Positions 46,918 to 54,868 of a stretch of 64,000 nt of DNA are shown piece by piece. Made by a program: the position numbers and the translations under genes. The DNA is taken from positions 1 to 64,000 of the forward strand of contig DATJAL010000027.1 in assembly GCA_035516255.1 (NCBI GenBank). Reading direction: 5' to 3'. The notes beneath the pieces were generated by a model that saw nothing but the letters and a program-made list of their open reading frames with translations, was not told the DNA's origin and did not search any database. This stretch comes from Chitinivibrionales bacterium. Lineage in GTDB: Bacteria > Fibrobacterota > Chitinivibrionia > Chitinivibrionales > FEN-1185. How positions within the stretch are numbered: position 1 is the stretch's first letter; each line of letters begins with the position of its first letter.

Positions 46918-47760
46918 TTACTTCACCGGGAAATACCCCACCTTGGTCACGATCGCCTGTCCCTCGTCGCCGAGCGTCCAGTCGATGAAGTTCTTCACAT
47001 CGCCCACCGGCCGCGCGCGCGTATACATGTACAGGTACCGCGTGATCGGGTACTGGTCGGCCTTGATGGTCTCCGGCGTCGGCTCGTATGCCTGCGAATT
47101 CGCGTCCTTCTTCACCTTGAGGACCTTCACGCCCTTCGCATACGCCGCGCCGCCGTAGCCGATGCCTTCCTTGTCTTTCGCGACCGCGTTCACCACCGCC
47201 GCCGTGCCCGGAAGGCTCTGCATCGTGGGGCTGTAGTCTTTTCCGTCAAGAACATTATCACGGAAATAGACGTAGGTTCCCGAACTGTTTTCGCGTCCGT
47301 AAAGTACGATCTTTGCGTCCTCTCCTCCGACATCCTTCCAATTGGTGACTTCGCCCAAATATATCGCCTTGATCTGGGCAATCGTCAACTCGGATACGCC
47401 GTTGGCCTCATTGAGGTAAAGGGTGATCCCGTCCTTTGCCGCCTTGGTCTCGAAGCTGAGCGCATTGAACCGGGCCTTAATTTTCTCAACCTCGCTGTTC
47501 TTGATGGGCCGCGACGCGTCGGCGATGTCGGTGGTGCCGTTGATGAGTGCGGAGAGTCCGACCCCCGAGCCGCCGCCGGTCACCTGGACCGTGACGTCGG
47601 GATGCTTAGCCATGTACTCCTCCGCCCAGCGCTGGGCGAGGATCACCATGGTATCGGACCCTTTGACTGTGATCACTTTCTTTCCCGCCGCGGCGATAAT
47701 ACCCACGGCGCCAACAAGGCACAGGCTTGCGACCAGTACCGTTTTTGTAAGATGCTTCAT
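46918..47760 (-). CDS. pstS: Phosphate-binding protein of the Pst transporter
   Basis: The 280-residue protein has a signal peptide (about 1-25) and the PstS phosphate-binding pattern: ITVKGSDTMVILAQRWAEEY, GGGSGVGLSALINGTTDIADASR and the GRENSSGTYVYFRD segment. The ATG at 47758-47760 is preferred because AAGGAGG stands 7 nt before it, while the first ATG of the frame overlaps that ribosome site. It follows the porin gene by 42 nt and probably shares its promoter. Confidence 0.94.
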   Translation of the reverse strand: MKHLTKTVLVASLCLVGAVGIIAAAGKKVITVKGSDTMVILAQRWAEEYMAKHPDVTVQVTGGGSGVGLSALINGTTDIADASRPIKNSEVEKIKARFNALSFETKAAKDGITLYLNEANGVSELTIAQIKAIYLGEVTNWKDVGGEDAKIVLYGRENSSGTYVYFRDNVLDGKDYSPTMQSLPGTAAVVNAVAKDKEGIGYGGAAYAKGVKVLKVKKDANSQAYEPTPETIKADQYPITRYLYMYTRARPVGDVKNFIDWTLGDEGQAIVTKVGYFPVK

Positions 47761-47802
47761 GATCATTCCTCCTTATAGTTTGTTTGCGTTTTCACTTCCG
47801 GG

Positions 47803-49239
47803 TCAGAATTTTACCTGTATTCGCGCGGTCAGAAGGTTGTCGGTGAGGTCATTCGTGTACTTTGCCAAGCCGCCGATCGGGTTTGTCAGCTTTTCGTTCT
47901 GGTTGAATTCATAGAACAGCATGCATCGAATGTTTGTGGCCCATGGAACGTACCAGAGAAGGCCGAGCCCAAAGGTATTGTACGCTATGTCGGCAGCCGT
48001 AAGGTTGGGTTTCACCGCAGACTTTGTTGTATCAAAATCCGTGCCAGTCACGGCGGTATTTGGGTCATAGATATCATACTTTAAAACCAACTGCAGGCTC
48101 GCGGGATCGATGTTCTGTATGAAATACGCATACCAGCCCATGGCGTTTCTTTGGTAAATCGAACTCGTGGTTTGCGTGCCGTAGGTCACCGCGGGTGTGC
48201 CCGCGATGGCATTGGCAATGCTGTTGTTCGTTGCGTAATACTGGCTTGATCCTGCCGTACCGGGCTGTTTGCCGGCCACATATTCGCCCTTTATGCAGGT
48301 CCCGCCGATGACGGGAGTCGCATAAGTGAATTGAATGTCCCCGCCATAATATTCGCGAAGGAAATTCTCGTTGAACTTGGTATTGGCGTTCGCCACCCAC
48401 ATATTCCCGGACATCGCATAGTTCTTTCCAACTTTCCCGGTGGTGTCGGTGCTCTGCACCTGTCCGTAGTATCCGGACACGCCGCCCGAAATCGAGACCC
48501 CGGCGTTGGGGAGGTTGAAATTTACGCCGAGACGGCCGATGACGTCCTTGTAACCGTCGTTTTCGTCAAGGATGTTCGTCTGCCCGTTGAAAACGCCGAC
48601 CTTGGCGTTGAGCCAGGAGGCCGGGCCGTCTTCCTGCGCGAATTCCAGCATCGCCCCGAGATCTTTTTCCTTGGGGAAGAACGTGCCGATCACCCTGGAA
48701 CGTTCAGGCGATTCGAGCTGGCTCGAAGAGTAATGCACTTCGTAGCCGAACGGCCTGTCCTGCGAACCGACGGTGAGAGCGAAGGACTTGAGCCACGGAT
48801 CCTTGAACATCGCGTAAACATCCTTGATCACAATGCCGTCTTGGGTGGCATCCAATTCGAGTACATATTGGGAAAGTCCAGCATCGTACGTCGTTTTAAC
48901 ACGCCCGCGCTTGATCAGAAAACGGTCGGTCACGGCCTTGTTCGATCCATCCACAACGCCGGCGGTATCGCCGCGGACCCATTGCGCCTGGATGTAACCG
49001 GAAACCTTAATTTTGCTCAGCGCGCCCACCGTTGCCTTGGTTTCCGCATAACTCTCATTGATCCCGTCAACTTCGCCCTTGATTTTCTCTACCTGTTCTT
49101 TCAGCGTATCCGCGGACGCCGCAGGCTGGGCAGCAGTCTCGATCTGGAGCTGTGCCGCAGAAGCGCTGTCTTTCTGCTGCGCCGCAAACATGGCGGCCGG
49201 AAACAGCATCGCCGCGATCATCATCGTTACTTTTTTCAT
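47803..49239 (-). CDS. OprO/OprP-like phosphate-selective porin
   Basis: The 478-residue protein has a signal peptide (about 1-19), a short coiled-coil (about 40-75, LKEQVEKIKGEVDGINESY) and a barrel of repeated amphipathic strands ending in KF. The RFLIKRGRVKTTYDAG and GSQDRPFGYEVHYSSSQLESPE segments resemble the OprO/OprP porin family. It is the first gene of the pstS operon, with a Pho-box-like array 163 nt before the start. GGGAGG before the ATG at 49237-49239 decides the start over an upstream ATG. Confidence 0.85.
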   Translation of the reverse strand: MKKVTMMIAAMLFPAAMFAAQQKDSASAAQLQIETAAQPAASADTLKEQVEKIKGEVDGINESYAETKATVGALSKIKVSGYIQAQWVRGDTAGVVDGSNKAVTDRFLIKRGRVKTTYDAGLSQYVLELDATQDGIVIKDVYAMFKDPWLKSFALTVGSQDRPFGYEVHYSSSQLESPERSRVIGTFFPKEKDLGAMLEFAQEDGPASWLNAKVGVFNGQTNILDENDGYKDVIGRLGVNFNLPNAGVSISGGVSGYYGQVQSTDTTGKVGKNYAMSGNMWVANANTKFNENFLREYYGGDIQFTYATPVIGGTCIKGEYVAGKQPGTAGSSQYYATNNSIANAIAGTPAVTYGTQTTSSIYQRNAMGWYAYFIQNIDPASLQLVLKYDIYDPNTAVTGTDFDTTKSAVKPNLTAADIAYNTFGLGLLWYVPWATNIRCMLFYEFNQNEKLTNPIGGLAKYTNDLTDNLLTARIQVKF

Positions 49240-49401
49240 GAATCCTCCCATGGTGATTTGTTTTTTTTCTTTTTACAAGCCGGTTACTGATGGCGAATAA
49301 TTTCGTTTCCCCTTGCCCCCTTTCTTATCCCCATTTTCACGCCATCCCTCCTGTAAACCTAGGGTGGATTCAATGTAAAAGATGGCTGCTGCTGGTTTTA
49401 A

Positions 49402-49434
49402 TTTTGTTAGGGAATTGTTAAAATTGTGTTAGCG
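49402..49434 (-). promoter_or_regulatory. Pho-box-like array upstream of the porin-pstS operon
   Basis: Three exact TGTTA cores lie 11 bp apart on the plus strand (49405, 49416, 49427), so CTAACA-type repeats read toward the porin gene. The E. coli Pho box has the same 11-bp period and a TGTCA core. The rest of 49240-49696 shows no gene. Confidence 0.65.
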
Positions 49435-49696
49435 TGACCACTGTTTTCATTATTCCATAATTATTTGTCGGGAAAATCGCCTTCCTTCCCGGCAACACGT
49501 TTTCCGAACGCTTATAAAATCGCCGCGTAATGTGATTGCAAAATGCGGATTTGATTAGTTTTTTGTTATGACGCCGGAGGGCACCGAGGTGGGCGGGAGA
49601 CTGGACGGTATGGCGATAACCGATTGCACTTTGCAGGTAGGAAAAAGGGATGCCAACGTTCTAAGGTTAAGCGTCATCGGGCGGAAAACCCCATGA

Positions 49697-50410
49697 TCAC
49701 GATTTCATCAGAAGCGAATCCGGCATGTTGTTGATGTAGCGCCAGGTCATTATTTTCTCTGGGTAGCGCGACACCACGCCGTCAACGCCCATGGCCTCCA
49801 GGAGGTAATAATCCTCCACGGCATTGACATCCGGCACAACCACTTTAATGCCCCGCTGGTGGCAGTCATCCAGCAGCTCCATGGTCAACTGCCGCCGGGA
49901 GGGATGCAGTGAAAATGCGCCGATCTTTTCGGCGAACTCCACGTTCACGTGAAGCACGCCCTCCGGAATGCATCCCACCCTTATATGCGGATCATAGCTC
50001 TGGATCATCTGCAACTCAATGAAGTTCCGGGAACAGACGAGGAAATGTTTATGGCTCCATTTTCCCGAGAAAATCGCCTGGTGGATTTCCCGCACCACCT
50101 GGGACGCAAGCCAGGATCCCTGCATTTCGATGGCAAGACCGGTCCTGCCGTCAATGCGTCCGATGACATCGGAAAGCGGCACAGGGCTTTTTCCGCCAAA
50201 AGGATTTGCGCTTTCCAAGGATTTTTGATTGATTTCTTTGTTTACAGACGGATACGCTTCATTATTTCCGGAGCACAGCACCGCGGCGCCGTTTTCAGCT
50301 CGCACCTCCACGTACACCCAGTCAACACCGCAGGCGATTGCGTTTCGGATGGAGTCGAGGGAATGCGCTTCCCCCTCCCCGCAATGCCCGAAATATTGCA
50401 TTCCCGCCAT
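49697..50410 (-). CDS. GDPD-fold protein with degenerate active site
   Basis: The 237-residue TIM-barrel protein resembles glycerophosphodiester phosphodiesterases, with GVDWVYVEV, GLAIEMQ, FLVCSRNF and GVDGVVSRYPE at the C-terminus. The usual HRG reads HCG (residues 9-11), the I-E-x-D-V metal pair reads VYVEV (Glu to Tyr, Asp to Glu), and the usual His-Asp after it reads SG (about 47-48). Catalysis as in GlpQ is doubtful. GGGAGG precedes the ATG. Its place in the phosphate island fits a Pho-controlled gene, with a weak 11-bp pattern near 50458-50490. Confidence 0.75.
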   Translation of the reverse strand: MAGMQYFGHCGEGEAHSLDSIRNAIACGVDWVYVEVRAENGAAVLCSGNNEAYPSVNKEINQKSLESANPFGGKSPVPLSDVIGRIDGRTGLAIEMQGSWLASQVVREIHQAIFSGKWSHKHFLVCSRNFIELQMIQSYDPHIRVGCIPEGVLHVNVEFAEKIGAFSLHPSRRQLTMELLDDCHQRGIKVVVPDVNAVEDYYLLEAMGVDGVVSRYPEKIMTWRYINNMPDSLLMKS

Positions 50411-50650
50411 GGTGCCTCCCGTTAAAAACGGCCCGTCACGATTTCAAAAAATACAAATTCAATGTTATTAATGAATGAGAAATTGGTTCCGAAATAATTC
50501 GTACGGCATTGCTGAATGGCACAGTTCACGCGCTCGGCAGCGGGCACGGTGTTCTTCAATTCGCCGATAACAATTTTCTTGCATCTTTTTCGCAATCCTC
50601 TAAAATCTTTCCCTTACTTTTAGTAAAACACATTTTACAGGAGTTTTCAC

Positions 50651-51067
50651 ATGACAGGCTCCGCATTAAATCACCATCCTTCATTCCGCGTCCTTATCGT
50701 TGAGGACGATCCGCAGATCAGCGAGCTTATCGCGCTCACGCTCAGGGACCCGGCCTTTGCCTTGACAACGGCGGAAACCGGCGCGGCCGCGCTCGAGGCG
50801 CTCTCCCGCGAAACGCCCGACCTGGTGGTGCTCGACATCCTGATACCCGACCCTGACGGTTGGAAGGTGTACGAGCATATCCGCGGCGATCCCGCGCTTT
50901 CCAGGACGAGCGTCATCATCCTCACCGCGCTGCAGGTGCGGCCGGAGGTGCTGGCCGGCAAACGGCTGCGGGCCCAGGACCGGTTCATGAAGAAACCGTT
51001 CGACCTTGATGATTTGCGGTCAATCGTCAAGGCGCTGCTCGCCGTCGCGCCGTTCAGCGGCGCGTGA
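50651..51067 (+). CDS. Single-domain response regulator
   Basis: The 138-residue protein is a lone receiver: LIVEDDPQ (acidic pair), DLVVLDILIPDPDGW (acceptor Asp), IILTAL and FMKKPFD (Lys). It has no output domain. Its ATG follows ACAGGAGTTTTCAC. It lies divergent from the GDPD gene inside the phosphate island. No partner kinase is visible; it may act as a phosphate sink or bind a protein target. Confidence 0.88.
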   Translation: MTGSALNHHPSFRVLIVEDDPQISELIALTLRDPAFALTTAETGAAALEALSRETPDLVVLDILIPDPDGWKVYEHIRGDPALSRTSVIILTALQVRPEVLAGKRLRAQDRFMKKPFDLDDLRSIVKALLAVAPFSGA

Positions 51068-51201
51068 ATATAGCACCGGAAGGATTCCCGAAAAAAAAAG
51101 AAGACAGGCACGGAGGTTGCAAAGGTTTGGCATGCCTGCCCTCTTTTCACACTGGATATCTGCAGCCGGACCCGCACCACCCGCGGACCCGAGGAGCATT
51201 C

Positions 51202-51573
51202 TCAGCAATTCTGGAACAACGGTTCGCAATGACGGTGATCGAACCTCGAACGCGAATACTGCGGATACATCACGAACAGATTGCCGGGATTGTCGCCGAT
51301 TTCCACCGGCACGTCCGTGATCACGGCCTGCGCGTATCCTTCACTCTCCGCGACGAGCGAATACACGGCGGGCGGCACATTGACAAGCACGAAATTTCCG
51401 CTCTCGTCGGTATAGGTGCTTCGGCCGGTTTCGCGTATCCATACCCTGCCGTTGAGGATGCCGTGGCCATCCAAGTCCACAACCCTGCCGCGCACGTGTC
51501 CCAAGCACGGGTCCATGCACCTTCTGCCGCCGATCAGGTCGGCATTCATCTTCACAACGGGACGATAAACCAT
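51202..51573 (-). CDS. Small carboxypeptidase-regulatory-like domain protein
   Basis: The 123-residue protein is mostly one CarboxypepD_reg-like fold: GRVVDLDGHGILNGRVWIRE, YTDESGNFVLVNVPPAVYSL. It has no signal peptide and carries several cysteines, including CMDPC early and two near the C-terminus (HCEPLFQNC), which could form disulfides or bind metal. AAAGGAGGC precedes the ATG. A Pho-box-like array lies just upstream (51618-51661). Function is unknown. Confidence 0.7.
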   Translation of the reverse strand: MVYRPVVKMNADLIGGRRCMDPCLGHVRGRVVDLDGHGILNGRVWIRETGRSTYTDESGNFVLVNVPPAVYSLVAESEGYAQAVITDVPVEIGDNPGNLFVMYPQYSRSRFDHRHCEPLFQNC

Positions 51574-51617
51574 GGGTGCCTCCTTTTCCTGTTTTCTTCA
51601 CATGATAAAAATGCACC

Positions 51618-51661
51618 GTCAGAATTAGGCGGTTCTAAGGGTTTCATGAGAAATTCGTAAG
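51618..51661 (-). promoter_or_regulatory. Pho-box-like array upstream of 51202-51573
   Basis: Four 11-base units (GTCAGAATTAG, GCGGTTCTAAG, GGTTTCATGAG, AAATTCGTAAG) share T at position 8 and AG at 10-11. The spacing and TxAG core match the array upstream of the porin. It lies 45-88 nt before the ATG. Confidence 0.5.
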
Positions 51662-51836
51662 AACCGCCATGCAACCACAACGGCTTGTATCATATCAATC
51701 CCCGGCTGCGGCAGAAATCCATGTCCCTCTATAAAAACGGCGCGCTGTGATGCGCAGGAAAATAGTCCTTTGGGGCACAAAGGCCGACCGCGTCACGCAA
51801 CGCGCCGCATAAATCCGTTTTGTCAAAGAGACGTTT

Positions 51837-52394
51837 TTATGAATATCGCCGGAAAATGCCGAGCCGCACCGTCTCGACGGAGGCCCCGGTCCTGATCGTG
51901 GCGACATACAGGCCGTTCGCCACGCCTTCCCGCGCATAATTCCAGGTGAATTGGTTTTTTTCCGAGGCGGAGAAAACGCGCACCGTGCGGCCGCGCATGT
52001 CCGAAATCCTGAGCGAGACGGGTCCGGTCACCGGCCCGTCAACACTGATGACGCACGACGCGGGGCCGTAACGCAACCTGAAAGGGCGGTTTGCGGCCGG
52101 CCTGCCTTCCCTTCCGTCAAGTACCAGCGTCGCCGCAAACGGCGCAATGGCAAAATCGCCGCCGTAATTGACAACCGCCCATGCGGCCTGGGTGACGGTG
52201 TCTACGCCGTACGATCCAAGGGAATCAGCCGCTTGCGTATCGCCGATGATGCCGAATTTCCACGGCGCGGCGGCAAACGCATGAATGCAGAATGGAATTA
52301 TTGCGCACGATAACACTGAATGGATAAATGCTTTTTTATAATCATGGCTCCATGATGATAAAGTGCAATTAATCAATCGGCAATGAGATGACAT
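51837..52394 (-). pseudogene. Broken secreted protein: phosphoesterase-like N-terminus plus T9SS-like tail
   Basis: The frame holds FAAAPWKFGIIGDTQAAD, like the first strand of calcineurin-type phosphoesterases (the GDTQ motif). It then jumps within about 50 residues to a C-terminal sorting-like domain (LRISDMRGRTVRVFSASE, ANGLYVATIRTG). The usual several hundred residues of the enzyme are missing. The signal peptide FIHSVLSCAIIPFCIHAFA has no good start in frame. An ATG reading MIIKK lies one frame off at an A6 tract near 52335-52345, so one lost A would explain the mismatch. This suggests an internally deleted, frameshifted gene, or a sequencing error at the A run. Confidence 0.55.
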
Positions 52395-52450
52395 TCTTTG
52401 TTGTGAAATTTGTTTCCAATTGGACGCCGCGGTCCCGGCCGGCCCGCAAC

Positions 52451-52669
52451 CTACCGCCTGCCTTTTGCAACCGGTCTACGAGGACCGGCGTTTCTTTTTT
52501 CGGCGACCGACGCGGTTTCCATCAAGACGGGCGTTTTTGCGGCCGTCTCGACCGAAACGATCTCCCTTTCCGCGCGCAGCCAATCATCAATTTCACGGCC
52601 ACTGTCCCCGCCGCGCTCCAGGAAGTAAAAATAGGCGCGCTCTTGGATCTTTTGTTGTAATTCAGCCAT
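52451..52669 (-). CDS. Small DUF2934-family protein
   Basis: The 72-residue protein carries the DUF2934 core QERAYFYFLERGGDSGREID followed by DWLRAERE, a short helical motif found in many soil bacteria with unknown function. The C-terminal part is basic and low in complexity. The ATG at 52667-52669 follows a strong GGAGGAGGGA. The Pho-box-like array at 52756-52799 lies 87 nt upstream, so it may be phosphate-controlled. Confidence 0.75.
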   Translation of the reverse strand: MAELQQKIQERAYFYFLERGGDSGREIDDWLRAEREIVSVETAAKTPVLMETASVAEKRNAGPRRPVAKGRR

Positions 52670-52755
52670 TCCCTCCTCCTTTCTTGGTTTCATAAATGGA
52701 ATAGGCAAAACGTTCAAGTCGGCATTTGCAACAAGCACGCTAAAAATTAACCGGA

Positions 52756-52799
52756 CTCTGTTAATGTTTTTTATTGAATTGATTAGAAATTCATCAGAG
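52756..52799 (-). promoter_or_regulatory. Pho-box-like array upstream of the DUF2934 gene
   Basis: Four 11-base units (CTCTGTTAATG, TTTTTTATTGA, ATTGATTAGAA, ATTCATCAGAG) show the same period and T-rich/TxA core as the arrays at 49402 and 53780, in the same orientation to the gene. Confidence 0.5.
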
Positions 52800-52892
52800 G
52801 GTTTTATACCTATTCACGTAGGCAGGGATAATGATAGAACATATGGCGGAACGTATGATTTTTTTATGGGGCGGGCGCGACATCGATTTCGA

Positions 52893-53190
52893 GCCGAGGC
52901 GGCGCAAGACTACAGCCTCGTAAAAAGCATGCTCATGCGCGGCATGAATTGCATGCGCATCAACTGCGCCCACGACAGCGTCGAAACGTGGAGATCGATG
53001 ATCGGCAACCTCCGCCGCGCCGAGCGCCGAGATCACCGACGCGGCCATGGGCCAGCGCGCCGAATGCGTGATGCTCAACAAGCGCCCGCACGTCCTCAAT
53101 GCCATCCGCATCTTCGACGACATCCTGTGCCGCATGCAATCGCACCAGCGCAAGAAGCGCACGCTGCCGCGTCGGCTCAGCTTTTGGTGG
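52893..53190 (+). pseudogene. Pyruvate kinase remnant (deleted and frameshifted)
   Basis: Frame 1 (52893-53024) reads AEAAQDYSLVKSMLMRG, then MNCMRINCAHDSVETWR, matching the segment of bacterial pyruvate kinases with the MRINCAHD motif. Frame 2 (53029-53190) reads EITDAAMGQRAECVMLNK, then the C-terminal IRIFDDILCRMQSHQRKK, the later part of the same enzyme. The several hundred residues between are missing and the two parts are out of frame. There is no start for the first part. It lies between the DUF2934 and DUF4388 genes and its end overlaps the DUF4388 end by 14 nt. Confidence 0.75.
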
Positions 53191-53701
53191 AACCCAAAGC
53201 GGCACCTCGCGTCGCCGCAGCCCTCGCCGGGGCAGGGCCTTTCACCGCATCAGGTGCACTGGTGAATTCGGCTGCACCGAGCCCCATTGCCGCCTCATCG
53301 TACCGTCGGCATGCTTCCAATAAAAGCGACATGGGGTTCTCATCGATGGTCTTCGATTTATCCAAATCACCGCAATAAAACAGAAACATTCCCTCCGGAA
53401 TGTTAAGCGCCTTCCACAGGGCCTGATGGCCGCGGCAATTGTCGAATTCGGCATGCACGATCTTCCCTTCACGCATGAGAATGGTGCAGGAAGCGTCGGT
53501 TATCGGTTTGCCCGACGGCGTCACGATCAGCCTGCCGGTCTTTGCGGTCTGCACGAGAAACAGGAGCAGGTCGATGGCGCTGCCCGCGTCAAAACGGCCC
53601 TGGAGACTGGGGTACGGCCGGGCTTTTTGCGGCCGAGGCGCGCCGGCGTCGCCGCCACACGCCGGCAACTTGTTGACTGATGGGAATTGATGGGATTCCA
53701 T
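53177..53701 (-). CDS. DUF4388-domain protein
   Basis: The 174-residue protein has a DUF4388 (PATAN-type) domain at about 30-130. Key segments are GRFDAGSAIDLLLFLVQTAK, TGRLIV, MREGKIVHAEFDN and GHQALWKALNIPEGMFLF. Such domains occur in gliding and regulatory proteins and are thought to mediate protein contacts. The last 35 residues are Ala/Pro-rich and run into the pyruvate kinase remnant, so the original C-terminus may have been replaced. GAGGAGG precedes the ATG at 53699-53701. A Pho-box-like array lies upstream (53780-53812). Confidence 0.8.
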   Translation of the reverse strand: MESHQFPSVNKLPACGGDAGAPRPQKARPYPSLQGRFDAGSAIDLLLFLVQTAKTGRLIVTPSGKPITDASCTILMREGKIVHAEFDNCRGHQALWKALNIPEGMFLFYCGDLDKSKTIDENPMSLLLEACRRYDEAAMGLGAAEFTSAPDAVKGPAPARAAATRGAALGSTKS

Positions 53702-53779
53702 GCGGTCCTCCTCTTTTTTGTGCGTTTTTTGCCTTGTTCGGCGAAAGGCATCCCTTTCGTCCCGCATAAAATCGCTTAT

Positions 53780-53812
53780 CGTTGTTAGGGAGTTCTGATG
53801 GAACTGTTATAA
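53780..53812 (-). promoter_or_regulatory. Pho-box-like array upstream of the DUF4388 gene
   Basis: Three 11-base units, CGTTGTTAGGG, AGTTCTGATGG and AACTGTTATAA, place TGTTA-like cores at 53783, 53794 (degenerate) and 53805. The array is 79 nt upstream of the ATG. Confidence 0.6.
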
Positions 53813-53863
53813 ATTGGTCAGCGGACGTTTGCGGGAAAGGAAAATGCCGGCGCGAGAAAAGGA

Positions 53864-54865
53864 TTATTTCCCCACCACCGGCGCCAGCGCGAAATACGAG
53901 ATCGCGGCGATAAACGCCGCAACGGGGATGGTGAGCAGCCAGGCGTATAAAATTTTGCGCGCCGTGATCCACCGCACCTTGGCCGCCTGTTCAACGGTAC
54001 CCACGCCCATGATGGAGCCCGCGATCACGTGCGTGGTGCTCACCGGGATGCCGAAATGCGCGGTGCCGAGCAGCACGAGCGCGGCCGCGCTCTCGGCGCA
54101 GAAGCCCTCCATGGCATGGATCTTGGAGATCTTGGTCCCCATGGTCTTGACAATGCGCCACCCGCCGAAAATGGTGCCGAGCGCGATGGCCGTATAGCAG
54201 GAAAATACCACCCACCCATGGAGCTCAAAGGTTTGCGTTGCCCCGCCCGTGAACAGCGCGAGCGCGATCACGCCCATGGTCTTCTGTGCGTCGTTGGTGC
54301 CGTGGCCCACGCTGTACCACAGCGACGACACGAGCTGCATATACTTAAAGATCCTTGACGAACCAGAATAGCTCGCGCGCCTGAATATCCAGAAAATAAC
54401 AAGCGTGAAAATGACGGCGCCCAGCATGCCGATGAACGGCGCGAACACGATGAAGAGCACGATCTTGAGCACGCCGCTCCAAATGACGACGTGCACGCCG
54501 GCCGCGGCAACGCCGCTGCCCACGAGCCCGCCGATGAGCGCGTGGCTGCTCGACGTGGGAAGACCGATGAGCCAGGTGATGATGTTCCAGATAATCGCGC
54601 CGCAGAGCGCGGCGAGCACCACGGTGAGGGTCACGTGGTCGATGTGGACAATGCCTTTGCCCACGGTCTTGGCGATGGCGACCCCGAAGGTGAAATAACC
54701 GATGAAATTGGCGAGCCCCGCCATGAGCACGGCCTGGCCGGGCGTGAGCGTGCGCGTCACCACCACGGTGGCGATGGCGTTGGCGGCGTCGTGGAACCCG
54801 TTGACAAAGTCGAACAGCAGCGCGATGATGACGATGACAACCACGAGTGAAAACGAGCTGATCAC
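53864..54865 (-). CDS. pit: PiT-family inorganic phosphate transporter
   Basis: The 333-residue protein has about ten transmembrane helices and the family's two inverted signatures: DFVNGFHDAANAIATVVVTR near the N-terminus and SVGHGTNDAQKTMG in the second half (the GxNDxxxxxG motif), plus the serine cluster GLPTSSSHALIGGL and VSTTHVIAGS. It is a low-affinity phosphate (or metal-phosphate) importer. It follows the DUF47 gene by 3 nt. Confidence 0.95.
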   Translation of the reverse strand: MISSFSLVVVIVIIALLFDFVNGFHDAANAIATVVVTRTLTPGQAVLMAGLANFIGYFTFGVAIAKTVGKGIVHIDHVTLTVVLAALCGAIIWNIITWLIGLPTSSSHALIGGLVGSGVAAAGVHVVIWSGVLKIVLFIVFAPFIGMLGAVIFTLVIFWIFRRASYSGSSRIFKYMQLVSSLWYSVGHGTNDAQKTMGVIALALFTGGATQTFELHGWVVFSCYTAIALGTIFGGWRIVKTMGTKISKIHAMEGFCAESAAALVLLGTAHFGIPVSTTHVIAGSIMGVGTVEQAAKVRWITARKILYAWLLTIPVAAFIAAISYFALAPVVGK

Positions 54866-54868
54866 GGG

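Noticed and set aside
50458-50490. Pho box upstream of the GDPD gene
   Set aside because: Only one TGTTA core is good; the next two units are weak, so I did not list it as a feature.
50600-50640. Possible Pho box before the lone receiver gene
   Set aside because: The TTAC/TTACA-like cores are spaced 13 and 21 bases, not multiples of 11.
52397-52415. TTTG direct repeat upstream of the broken T9SS-tailed gene as a Pho box
   Set aside because: The two cores are 12 bases apart and the flanks do not match the other arrays.
52764-53378. A single intact 204-codon plus-strand gene
   Set aside because: The pyruvate-kinase-like similarity switches frame at about 53025 and the remainder is antisense to the DUF4388 gene, so it is a remnant rather than a gene.
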